Below, piece by piece: positions 6,076 to 12,365 of a stretch of 12,365 nt of DNA; the first letter of the stretch is position 1; every line of letters begins with the position of its first letter. This DNA is from Candidatus Poribacteria bacterium (GTDB lineage: Bacteria; Poribacteria; DTPJ01; WJIO01), in assembly GCA_014730235.1 (NCBI GenBank), contig WJIO01000167.1, positions 1-12,365 on the forward strand. The letters run 5' to 3'. The notes beneath the pieces were generated by a model, which was not told where the DNA came from, made no database searches, and saw nothing but the letters and a program-made list of their open reading frames with translations. The position numbers and the translations under genes were made by a program.

Positions 6076-7941
6076 TCAGGAAATTAAGCTTTCAAGTAAT
6101 TTGAAATTGTTTTCTCTATTAAAACTTATCATGGATTCTATTTCCTCCAACTGAATATATTTGGTAATTGATACATCATCCCGCGTTAAGTTCCGAGCAT
6201 ATTCCAGACAAAAAATGCCATTAATACCCATGCCATCTTCAGATACAGAATAAGGTACAGGACAGCATTCCTCATATAAAGATACTTTTATATTGGCTTT
6301 ATTCCCGAGATTTTGCCTTAATTGTTGTTTCAATTTCATAGCCAGATATGAAAACCTTGATAATGGAAATCCTGGTTTTATCACCGTATCCAAAATATCA
6401 AAAGGTAAAACAAATCTTATAATATCACTACCATCATACATAGCATAAGCAGGTAAATCCATATTCTGCAAATACGTTGATAGGCTTTCGGCTGAATCAA
6501 GATCTGATGTCAAAACAATATCACAGGCTTTCATATCCCCTGAATCAAAATCATAACGGGCATTGGTGCATCGAAAAAAAGGAGTTACACCGCCGCCCAC
6601 CATATACGCCGCTAAAGCTGGAATACAGGTGGAATCACCATCTATGGTTATATATTCGTCTGTACCCTTTAAAAGCATACATCGTTCTTCAAGATGGTTA
6701 CACATAAATTCCTGCACATCCGGCCGGGAATAATGCTTTATGGCATCAGTGTGTTTTGCCCAGCGAAGGGCAAGCTGTATATTCTGATCATTGATTTCAT
6801 CCTCATGATCTGATACAGCTTTAACTGTATTTTGTATATCAGTATCATTCAAAAGGGATATGCCATTTTCCGCAATCTGTTCACCTGTTTTTATTATACC
6901 CATCTTTATCGGTGCACCAAGGACAAAAGGCATCACCGGGGGAAGGTTTTGATTTAACTCAAGTTCTTTTCGTTTCTTTCTGACAGGTATATGCTTTCTC
7001 TGCCCGATAACTATCTCTATAAGTTCCCTCATACCATCACATGAGTCATCATACACAGGCCACCAGTTATCCTTGACCTGCGCAAACTCAGGACGGGCCA
7101 TCTCCCACGAAAACCGGCTGTATTGCTCTATATCCAGGGGTAAACTCACTAACCCTGTGCTTTCATTCAGGGAATATGGCATTCGTAGGAAATGTCTTGG
7201 GTTTCTGAAAGACCTGTCCAGGGTTTTAGGCTGTTTGAGCTTACCCTTGAAAAAATCCAGCATTTTCCCGTATAATCCCCGATATTTTCCGGGCCTGCGC
7301 CATTCTGGAGGAAAAACCTCTGCTGGAATTATAATGTGAGGGCTGGCATGACCACTGAATTTGATCCGGAACTCCACACCCAGGTCAGACAGCATATTTA
7401 CTATGGGTCTGGCCAAATTAAAGGAAGTGGTTCTGCTTTTCTTAAAATCCACTTCCAGAATTAAATCACACACAGAACCAATGACAGAATCGTATCTTGA
7501 AACAGTTCCATGCATTGAAGGCCAATATCGCCGCTCCTGGGAGTAAAATATCATTATAGGCAGTATGTCCTCAGGCTTGCGAAGCTGAGAACCATTGAAC
7601 ATAGGTTGGAAAGTTCTAACAATCGATAATTTTCTACCCTTTGCGTAATCAAACATGGCCTGCTGTATATCTTTTCTTGAGTAATAGGAAACGATTGTAT
7701 CGTATTTATCACCCTTTATAATTTTGCCGCACTCCTGATAACGCTCAAGAATTTTATGACCAGCTTCTACTACCTGCTGGTATAGATCACCGCTTTTCTT
7801 GCCAGTAGATCTGTTTAACTTTGGTAGAAAAACATGACCTTTAGCCTCTCTTACAGCCGCAGCCTGAAGATTAGCGGAACGTTCCAGGGCCTGTTTATGC
7901 TGTGCCCTGGTCATATTCTTTATTTTTCTTTTCTTTGCCAA
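6076..7941 (-). CDS. Archaeo-eukaryotic primase (AEP) superfamily protein with a second, degenerate AEP domain
   Basis: The 621-residue protein begins with a basic segment (1-20). The first AEP domain (about 85-300) has a YYSR block at 86-89, motif I as LILEVDF with E163 and D165, motif II as SGHASPH at 196-202 with H202, motif III as LD with D242, and RMPYSLN at 253-259 followed by TGLVSLPL. These match the primase small-subunit / LigD-polymerase pattern, so nucleotide polymerisation or priming is plausible. Residues 404-590 repeat the landmarks: YSR at 404-406, CDIVL at 473-477, G504 to P513, and PYSV at 563-566. In that half E163 becomes T478, H202 R509, D242 N550 and R253 P561, so it is probably inactive. 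No helicase, zinc finger or ligase module is present. The start is TTG with GAGGA about 9 nt upstream; the next ATG (codon 10) lacks a ribosome site. It follows the small coiled-coil gene by 27 nt. Confidence 0.85.
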   Translation of the reverse strand: MAKKRKIKNMTRAQHKQALERSANLQAAAVREAKGHVFLPKLNRSTGKKSGDLYQQVVEAGHKILERYQECGKIIKGDKYDTIVSYYSRKDIQQAMFDYAKGRKLSIVRTFQPMFNGSQLRKPEDILPIMIFYSQERRYWPSMHGTVSRYDSVIGSVCDLILEVDFKKSRTTSFNLARPIVNMLSDLGVEFRIKFSGHASPHIIIPAEVFPPEWRRPGKYRGLYGKMLDFFKGKLKQPKTLDRSFRNPRHFLRMPYSLNESTGLVSLPLDIEQYSRFSWEMARPEFAQVKDNWWPVYDDSCDGMRELIEIVIGQRKHIPVRKKRKELELNQNLPPVMPFVLGAPIKMGIIKTGEQIAENGISLLNDTDIQNTVKAVSDHEDEINDQNIQLALRWAKHTDAIKHYSRPDVQEFMCNHLEERCMLLKGTDEYITIDGDSTCIPALAAYMVGGGVTPFFRCTNARYDFDSGDMKACDIVLTSDLDSAESLSTYLQNMDLPAYAMYDGSDIIRFVLPFDILDTVIKPGFPLSRFSYLAMKLKQQLRQNLGNKANIKVSLYEECCPVPYSVSEDGMGINGIFCLEYARNLTRDDVSITKYIQLEEIESMISFNRENNFKLLESLIS

Positions 7942-7968
7942 TGCTAATCTTCCTCTTTATCCTTCATC

Positions 7969-8199
7969 CTAATCCAATTCAAGTTCTTCACGAAGTATCT
8001 CCAGTTCACCCTCCAGATCTATAAGCTGAATTTTATACCAGTCGAGTTTTTTCATGGCTGCTGAAACCATATGCTGTTTTGGTGCAGGAAGTCCCTCGGC
8101 TTTAATTAATCTTCCCTTGTAATAATCCCTTTCTTTCTTGCTTTTTCTGATTAAGTCTATTAAAGCTTGTTCTGCAGCGGCTTTAGTCCTCTGATTCAT
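7969..8199 (-). CDS. Small charged coiled-coil protein
   Basis: The product has 76 residues and belongs to no family I recognise. It is rich in Lys, Glu and Leu, with two helical stretches: about 5-33 (basic) and 43-75 (acidic towards the end, GELEILREELELD). A GLPAP turn lies between them. The pattern suggests a helical hairpin or a coiled-coil dimer, perhaps a partner or assembly factor for the primase-like protein. The ATG has GGGGAG with a spacer of about 7 nt. It is the first gene of the operon, 27 nt ahead of the primase gene and about 30 nt behind the U-tract of the leader terminator. No membrane segment or signal peptide is present. Confidence 0.75.
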   Translation of the reverse strand: MNQRTKAAAEQALIDLIRKSKKERDYYKGRLIKAEGLPAPKQHMVSAAMKKLDWYKIQLIDLEGELEILREELELD

Positions 8200-8230
8200 T
8201 TATGATCTCCCCATCAAAATATTAATTGCC

Positions 8231-8281
8231 AAAATTAAAATAAAAAGGCCGTGAGTAATAACACATCATACTCACGGCCTT
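8231..8281 (-). terminator. Intrinsic terminator in the operon leader (attenuator candidate)
   Basis: A perfect 13-bp stem is formed by 8269-8281 and 8245-8257 (arm AAGGCCGTGAGTA on the minus strand), with an 11-nt loop. It is followed on the minus strand by U-rich sequence, TTTTTATTTTAATTTT (8231-8246, partly in the stem). The plus strand has no U-tract after the stem, so it acts only on leftward transcription. It ends about 30 nt before the first ATG of the operon, with little room for another promoter. It either closes a short separate RNA or attenuates the operon. Confidence 0.85.
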
Positions 8282-8321
8282 AAGACTTAAATATATAAGC
8301 GCAGTATAAAGCTTTAAATAA

Positions 8322-8429
8322 TTACCAGCTAGTCCACTTCCTCCTGATATATCAGAATAAATATATACGGTCAAGGTGGTAAATATGATGCGTATTCAAT
8401 TGTTTTATTTCACTTTTCACGGCAAGCAT
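8322..8429 (-). CDS. Short leader ORF, 25 codons to the first stop
   Basis: An ATG at 8427-8429 opens a 25-codon frame (starting MLAVKSEIKQ) that stops at TGA 8352-8354. Upstream stands GAAAGGTGGTG, one mismatch from the perfect anti-16S sequence GAAAGGAGGTG, with 7 nt between the core and the ATG. The same frame stays open after the TGA for nine codons (YIRRKWTSW) and ends at TAA 8322-8324. The ORF lies between a strong promoter and an intrinsic terminator. It may be a leader peptide or a very small protein. I recognise no family, and a chance ORF is possible; the coordinates include the tail beyond the TGA. Confidence 0.4.
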
Positions 8430-8443
8430 CAAGACACCACCTT
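8373..8443 (-). promoter_or_regulatory. Leader stem that covers the ribosome site of the short ORF
   Basis: On the minus strand, AAGGTGGT (8436-8443) can pair with ACCACCTT (8373-8380), and GATGC (8426-8430) with GCATC (8387-8391), separated by a small internal loop of 5 and 6 nt. The first arm contains the ribosome-binding site of the short ORF, and the GATGC arm contains its start codon. The stem would therefore block its translation when folded. It resembles an RNA switch or thermometer in form, but I match it to no known riboswitch class. Confidence 0.5.
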
Positions 8444-8526
8444 TCTGAATATTATATAAACTTAATTTGCGATAAATTCGTTTCTATCTATAAGTATAAT
8501 TTTTACTTTCTATCTCTTATGTTTAC

Positions 8527-8555
8527 ATTATACACATGAGTATATAAAAAGTCAA
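8527..8555 (-). promoter_or_regulatory. Strong sigma70-type promoter for the primase operon leader
   Basis: On the minus strand the -35 box is TTGACT (8550-8555), the spacer is exactly 17 nt, and the -10 box is TATAAT (8527-8532). Only one base differs from consensus. Transcription should start near 8520, giving a leader of about 320 nt before the first ATG at 8199. A weaker second candidate, TTGACC (8369-8374) with a 17-nt spacer and TATATC (8346-8351), lies inside the leader. Confidence 0.8.
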
Positions 8556-8700
8556 GTAAATCTTCGGATTTTTAGACTCATGAAAATAATTTTTATGCTT
8601 GCAGTTTTAAGCTATTATTGATATATTTAACTAAATAATCTAACCTGGCAATCCCTATATATACGTCTCTTCATTTTTTCAATTTGGTCTAAAATATTCA
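8556..8700. promoter_or_regulatory. Divergent intergenic region with a possible plus-strand promoter
   Basis: This stretch lies between the leftward operon promoter and the repeat in front of the peptidase gene. A plus-strand candidate for the peptidase is TTGCAG (8599-8604), a 17-nt spacer and TATATT (8622-8627). Its -10 box is good but its -35 box is only half-matching. A transcript from it would carry the whole nested inverted repeat in its 5' leader. No ORF is supported here. Confidence 0.35.
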
Positions 8701-8839
8701 GTTTTTCCGGGTTTAGTTTGGTTATAATTGAAAATTCCCTCAGCTTGTCATTCCCGCTTCAAGCTTTTTCAAAAAGCTTGAAGCGGGAATGACAGCATAA
8801 AGAAGTCTCTTATCTTTACCACACTAAACCCGGAAAAAC
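8701..8839. repeat. Nested inverted repeat with 47-nt palindrome, copy R3
   Basis: The core at 8747-8793 is a palindrome of two 23-nt arms around a single C (8770), starting GTCATTCCCGC. Its inner 25 nt match the loop insert of R2 at 2381-2405, and its outer part matches R1 and R2 except that CTGC is CCGC with the compensating change on the other arm. A separate outer inverted repeat of 22 nt (8701-8722 with 8818-8839, one mismatch, including TTTTTCCGGGTTTAG) encloses it. This outer pair is unrelated to the flanks of R1 and R2. The element ends 33 nt before the peptidase ATG. Confidence 0.9.
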
Positions 8840-8872
8840 CAAATATCATAAAAAAATAAATCAGGAGCAGAA

Positions 8873-10969
8873 ATGTCTAAGAATATATGTATTTTGTTTA
8901 TATCTCTACTGTTAATTTCTGTATTATGCAATATTTCCAATTCTCATGAAGTTTTGGTCAGTGTTAAACTTGAAAATTCTAATAATCTGGAAAACTTCAG
9001 GAATATAAGATTTATAGGAAAGGATTTTGCCTTAATTCAGGAAGATGAGGATTTCCTGGCGCTACTGGATATTCCTTATACTTTGCTGGGTGATTTTAGA
9101 GAGAACAGCTTATATTACCTTGTTAAAGCAGGATATGATAATTACCATGTCCAGGAATTGACGGAATTGGGTAATATATTATATAGATTTAGCGATTCTG
9201 TAGTATTGGAAATAGAGCCGCATATGGAAAGATATTTGATAACTATGGGCCTGCCTATAGCTTTACTTCCAAAGAAAATTAAGTTATCATCACCTCGCAG
9301 TTTCTGGATGGCCCCGGATATCAAAACAAAAGAGGAATATGCTGCGGATGCAGTCTTAATTAAAGAAGTCATAGATGCCGTAAGTGTTAATGAAATAGAA
9401 CAATTTATCCTTGATCTACAGGAAAACCGCGACCTTGATCAACCAGGCATTGCATATAGAAGCCGTTATTCTCTGAGAGTGGCGGAAACAGATGATCCTT
9501 CGGATGACGCCTGTGATAATGCAGCCGAATATATTTACAATAAATTTAAAAGCTACGGCCTGGATGTAGAATACGATTCGTTTCCCCATGAAGTCCTTAC
9601 TCAGGGGCATTACCAGATGCGTAATGTAGTGGCAACTTTACCGGGAAGCGGCCCTAACAGCACCAGTATTTTTGTTATAACGGCCCATTACGACTCAGTA
9701 GCGTCCAAATCCCCCAACTGGCAACTGGAATGGAAGACTATGCCTGCTCCCGGTGCAAATGATAACGCTTCGGGAGTGGCGGCGGTTCTGGAAGCTGCCC
9801 GGATATTAAGTCAGTATGATTTTGACTACACCATTAAATTCATCACCTTTTCCGGTGAAGAGTTGGGACTGCATGGCAGTAAACATTATACCAGAAAGGC
9901 ATCGGAAGAAAATAAAGATATAGTTGGGGTTTTGAACTTTGATATGATTTCCTATGATCCTGACGAACTGGATATTGACGTTATAACCAATATAAAATCA
10001 GAGTGGCTGGCTGATGCCATGCTGGCAACTCAAAGCAAATTTAATATCGGGCCCTTGAAATTACATAAAATAATCAATCCAGAAATGGTCTACAGTGATC
10101 ATGCACCTTTCTGGGAACAAGGATGGAACGCCATATTAAGTATAGATAATTCCAATTTCGATTCACCGGAATTTTACCCTATTATGCACACCGTTGACGA
10201 TACCATAGACAATCTTAATTTCAATATGGCCTCCAGTATGATAAGAATTGCAGTAGGCACTTTATGTAGTCTGGCAGATCCAGAAGGCAGTGAACCACAT
10301 CCTGATCTGGCCATAATAAAGGATGATCTGGTGTTATCCCCTGAAAATCCATCCCGGGGGGAAAGCGTGAGAATTACAGCACGGATCGCCAATCTGGGCA
10401 AGGCCGATGCCCGAAGCGTTCCTGTGCAGGTATGGCTTATGGAACCTATTTCCCATGAACCCAGACTTATAAAAGAAGATTTATTTGATCTGGAAGTAAA
10501 TCAATCAGCCAGTATACAGACATCAGTTGAGCTAACAGAATGGGGTAATTATGAAGTTCTGGTTAAGGTAAACCCCGGTTACTATATATTTGAAACCAAT
10601 GGCAGGAATAACGTGATTTCCAGAAGTATTACATTAGGCTCTTCATCTATGCTTTTGGGTAAAATGATGCTTTATCCAAATCCTATGGCCCCGGGTCGTG
10701 ATAAAAATCTGAATGTTACATATACCCTCAGCAAAAATGCCAATACTAGAATGGAAATATACGACTCCATGGGTAATACGGTTTATAAGGAATATTTCAC
10801 TTTAGGAGAACCGGGGGGTAAATTTGGGCCCAATACGGACATAAACTGGGATGGAACAAACCAAATGGGAGAAAAAGTCTCAGGAGGGATATATTTCTGC
10901 TGTATAGTTTCCACTGATGAAAATGGCAATACTAGCAGTCGCAGTAAAAAGTTATTAATTATCAGATAA
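8873..10969 (+). CDS. Secreted M28-family zinc aminopeptidase with CARDB and FlgD-like C-terminal domains
   Basis: The 698-residue protein is probably exported and cleaves amino-terminal residues from peptides. A signal peptide covers about 1-24 (hydrophobic 5-20). Residues 25-180 look like a propeptide or N-terminal accessory region. The peptidase domain (about 195-465) keeps all M28 residues: H272 in AHYDS, D297 in GANDNASG, general base E329 and ligand E330 in FSGEELG, D357 in NFDM and H410 in YSDHAPF. A CARDB-type Ig-like domain follows (about 477-588), then a FlgD-like beta domain (about 595-698) with YPNPM near its start and GGIYFC near the end. Such tails are common on exported proteins and may serve sorting or surface attachment. 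The ATG has AGGAG with a short spacer. The gene converges on the next one with only 3 nt between the stop codons. Confidence 0.94.
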   Translation: MSKNICILFISLLLISVLCNISNSHEVLVSVKLENSNNLENFRNIRFIGKDFALIQEDEDFLALLDIPYTLLGDFRENSLYYLVKAGYDNYHVQELTELGNILYRFSDSVVLEIEPHMERYLITMGLPIALLPKKIKLSSPRSFWMAPDIKTKEEYAADAVLIKEVIDAVSVNEIEQFILDLQENRDLDQPGIAYRSRYSLRVAETDDPSDDACDNAAEYIYNKFKSYGLDVEYDSFPHEVLTQGHYQMRNVVATLPGSGPNSTSIFVITAHYDSVASKSPNWQLEWKTMPAPGANDNASGVAAVLEAARILSQYDFDYTIKFITFSGEELGLHGSKHYTRKASEENKDIVGVLNFDMISYDPDELDIDVITNIKSEWLADAMLATQSKFNIGPLKLHKIINPEMVYSDHAPFWEQGWNAILSIDNSNFDSPEFYPIMHTVDDTIDNLNFNMASSMIRIAVGTLCSLADPEGSEPHPDLAIIKDDLVLSPENPSRGESVRITARIANLGKADARSVPVQVWLMEPISHEPRLIKEDLFDLEVNQSASIQTSVELTEWGNYEVLVKVNPGYYIFETNGRNNVISRSITLGSSSMLLGKMMLYPNPMAPGRDKNLNVTYTLSKNANTRMEIYDSMGNTVYKEYFTLGEPGGKFGPNTDINWDGTNQMGEKVSGGIYFCCIVSTDENGNTSSRSKKLLIIR

Positions 10970-10972
10970 AAC

Positions 10973-12193
10973 TTAAAACACAAATTCAGTACCTAATGAA
11001 AATATGCTAAAAGAATAATCATAAATCGCCAGGGTTGATTGGTTTTTCCTGTTATATATCTGGATATTCAAAGTAAAAGCAGGAAAGGAATTAGGAATAA
11101 ATTCTTTTTCAAAGTTAAACATTATAACCTTGTTGGAGTCTCTTTGATCGTTAAACTGGTATTTTCTAATTTCCCGGCTGAATGATCCTTCCAGCTTTAT
11201 ACCCCAGGAGGCAAAATGCTTTAAAGTTATATTATAGCCATTACTTGAATAATTGTATTCGTTATTCAGAAAGTCTTCCACAGTATAAAATCCCTGAGTT
11301 TCATACATATCTTCAGCAAACAATCCTTTAAGCATTAACCTTGCCTGATTTAACCTTATCAAAGCTCTAATTATAGGACGCTGATTTAACCGGTTTCTCA
11401 AAGGGCTGTTTTTCCTATAAAATATTATATTATCTTTAACAGGTTTATCCTCTGTGATTTCATTATTGTCTTCTATATCCAGGATTATTGGTATACGATG
11501 GTGTATATATTTTAATTGTATACCGGTGAGATCTGCGATAGACTGAGCAATTTTAAGTATAAACGTCGTCTGAAGAGCTTTATCATTTCCTTCGTCACTA
11601 TAATTATAATAGCTTCGATATCCAAGATTTGCATTTAGCTGGAGTGTTGTCCGGCTTTCAAAGAAACGGCTGAATTGCAAACTCCCGTAGTTTTCCAGAA
11701 AGCTGAACTTATCAAGATTCATGTAGTCCTGATATTGAAGTTTGTAGTCAAATTTTCCCTGCATACTGTCTGAAATACTGTAGCTTAAATCAGACATCAA
11801 ACCTGCAAGGTTGCGGTCATAAATGTCATACTCAGGTGTGTTCTGCCGATTGTTTATTTCACCATCTATATTTAGAATGCCTTTATCACCGTTTATATAT
11901 TTTTCGTAATTAAAACTCAAGTGATTGCTGTAGTTGGTAAGGGAGGAATTTTCATAAAAAAGGCTGCTGCTAAAGGAATAACCAAGGGAAAGTTCAGGAG
12001 TTAAAGAATAAAGCAAGTCCAGATCAGTAATGCCCACGTAATCTTCCTGTGCATCCTTGATCTGGAATATATTGTCGGCGTAAGCACCATGAAGCATCAA
12101 ACGGGCTGCAAGGGGTATCTCCTGAGAATAAGCAGTTCCCGTTAGAAAAAGAAATATTAACATACAGATCAGCGTACTATACCACCTGATCAA
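10973..12193 (-). CDS. Probable outer-membrane beta-barrel protein
   Basis: The 406-residue protein has a clear signal peptide: a charged start, hydrophobic residues 8-20 and a likely cut after TAYS at 23, before QEIPL. The rest alternates polar and hydrophobic residues in many short strands rich in Tyr, Phe, Ser and Asn (for example LSLGYSFSSSLFYENSS at 68-84). It ends in FSLGTEFVF, and a terminal Phe is the usual signal for outer-membrane barrel assembly. No specific family is recognised; a porin-like or secretin-independent transport role is only a guess. The start is TTG: AGGAGG stands 5 nt upstream, and the TTG overlaps the TGA stop of the preceding gene by two bases. The two are therefore co-translated. 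Confidence 0.82.
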   Translation of the reverse strand: MIRWYSTLICMLIFLFLTGTAYSQEIPLAARLMLHGAYADNIFQIKDAQEDYVGITDLDLLYSLTPELSLGYSFSSSLFYENSSLTNYSNHLSFNYEKYINGDKGILNIDGEINNRQNTPEYDIYDRNLAGLMSDLSYSISDSMQGKFDYKLQYQDYMNLDKFSFLENYGSLQFSRFFESRTTLQLNANLGYRSYYNYSDEGNDKALQTTFILKIAQSIADLTGIQLKYIHHRIPIILDIEDNNEITEDKPVKDNIIFYRKNSPLRNRLNQRPIIRALIRLNQARLMLKGLFAEDMYETQGFYTVEDFLNNEYNYSSNGYNITLKHFASWGIKLEGSFSREIRKYQFNDQRDSNKVIMFNFEKEFIPNSFPAFTLNIQIYNRKNQSTLAIYDYSFSIFSLGTEFVF

Positions 12194-12365
12194 TCTCTCC
12201 TCCTATCCCGCAGGCGTTTTATAATACCAATCCGTCTTTTAATTCGCCCTTTAAAGCGTCCTATTCTCCGACCATCACGAATACCATCACCATCTTTGTC
12301 CACAAAACGATCATTTATACCATCTCCATCACGATCCCTGAAACGAAGCCTTCGAGCTATAGGGT
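12190..12365 (-). CDS. 3' end of a protein with DxDxDG calcium-loop repeats and an Arg-rich tail (partial)
   Basis: Only the last 57 codons are in the window (complete codons from 12363 to the TGA at 12190-12192); the 5' part lies beyond the right edge. The frame reads two loops, DRDGDGIND and DKDGDGIRD, of the type that binds calcium in thrombospondin type-3 and similar extracellular repeats. A very basic tail with about 14 Arg/Lys in the last 27 residues follows. It is probably an exported or surface protein encoded directly upstream of the barrel protein and translationally coupled to it by the TTGA overlap. The family of the whole protein cannot be told from this piece. Confidence 0.75.
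   Translation of the reverse strand, partial: PIARRLRFRDRDGDGINDRFVDKDGDGIRDGRRIGRFKGRIKRRIGIIKRLRDRRRD

Noticed and set aside
6076-7941. Tn-type or TOTE-like defence primase-helicase
   Set aside because: No helicase, nuclease or zinc-ribbon module is present; the C-terminal half resembles a second AEP domain instead.
8200-8520. A known riboswitch class in the operon leader
   Set aside because: I could not match conserved cores of common classes (for example TPP, cobalamin, SAM, c-di-GMP, NAD+); only generic stems are visible.
8701-8839. CRISPR array or integron attC site
   Set aside because: The repeats occur singly, without regularly spaced units or spacers, and no integrase or cas gene is present.

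Overview
The window looks like a piece of an AT-rich chromosome from a diderm (Gram-negative-type) bacterium, probably from a poorly sampled or candidate phylum. The evidence is a signal-peptide beta-barrel-like protein ending in Phe, a secreted M28 peptidase with CARDB and FlgD-like C-terminal modules, abundant two-component and HD-GYP signalling, strong AGGAGG ribosome sites, and dispersed palindromic repeats. I see no tRNA, rRNA, CRISPR array or transposase gene, and I cannot name the species.

Layout. (1) 1-3763, minus strand: a signalling block. A REC-histidine kinase (2498-3763) lies upstream of a GAF/HD-GYP c-di-GMP phosphodiesterase (start best placed at 2168) and a stand-alone receiver protein (163-534). 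Two copies of a ~140-163 bp nested-hairpin repeat (1-142 and 2332-2494) sit just behind the 3' ends of the receiver gene and the kinase gene. (2) 4015-8555, minus strand: a four-gene operon with a strong promoter (8527-8555), a ~320-nt leader and a terminator (4015-4080). Gene order is a small coiled-coil protein, a 621-residue archaeo-eukaryotic-type primase (AEP) protein, the ribosome-assembly GTPase RsgA, and a protein with an ADP-ribosyltransferase-like HGT...GF motif that overlaps the rsgA stop codon. (3) 8701-8839: a third palindromic repeat, nested in a second inverted repeat, in front of the plus-strand M28 peptidase gene (8873-10969). (4) 10973-12363, minus strand: a beta-barrel-like outer-membrane protein and, upstream of it, the 3' end of a gene for a protein with DxDxDG calcium-loop repeats.

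The most interesting part is the primase operon. By eye, the AEP protein is an internal duplication. Its first half keeps the AEP landmarks (ExD, SGHxxxH, LD and RMPYSLN). Its second half repeats the same landmarks at a nearly constant offset of 307-317 residues but has lost most catalytic residues. It therefore looks like an active and a decayed primase domain fused in one chain, co-expressed with RsgA and a possible ADP-ribosyl or phospho transferase. The operon's leader holds a short ORF with a good ribosome site buried in a stem, followed by an intrinsic terminator only ~30 nt before the first gene. This suggests that expression depends on read-through, i.e. attenuation. What the whole unit does is unknown to me.
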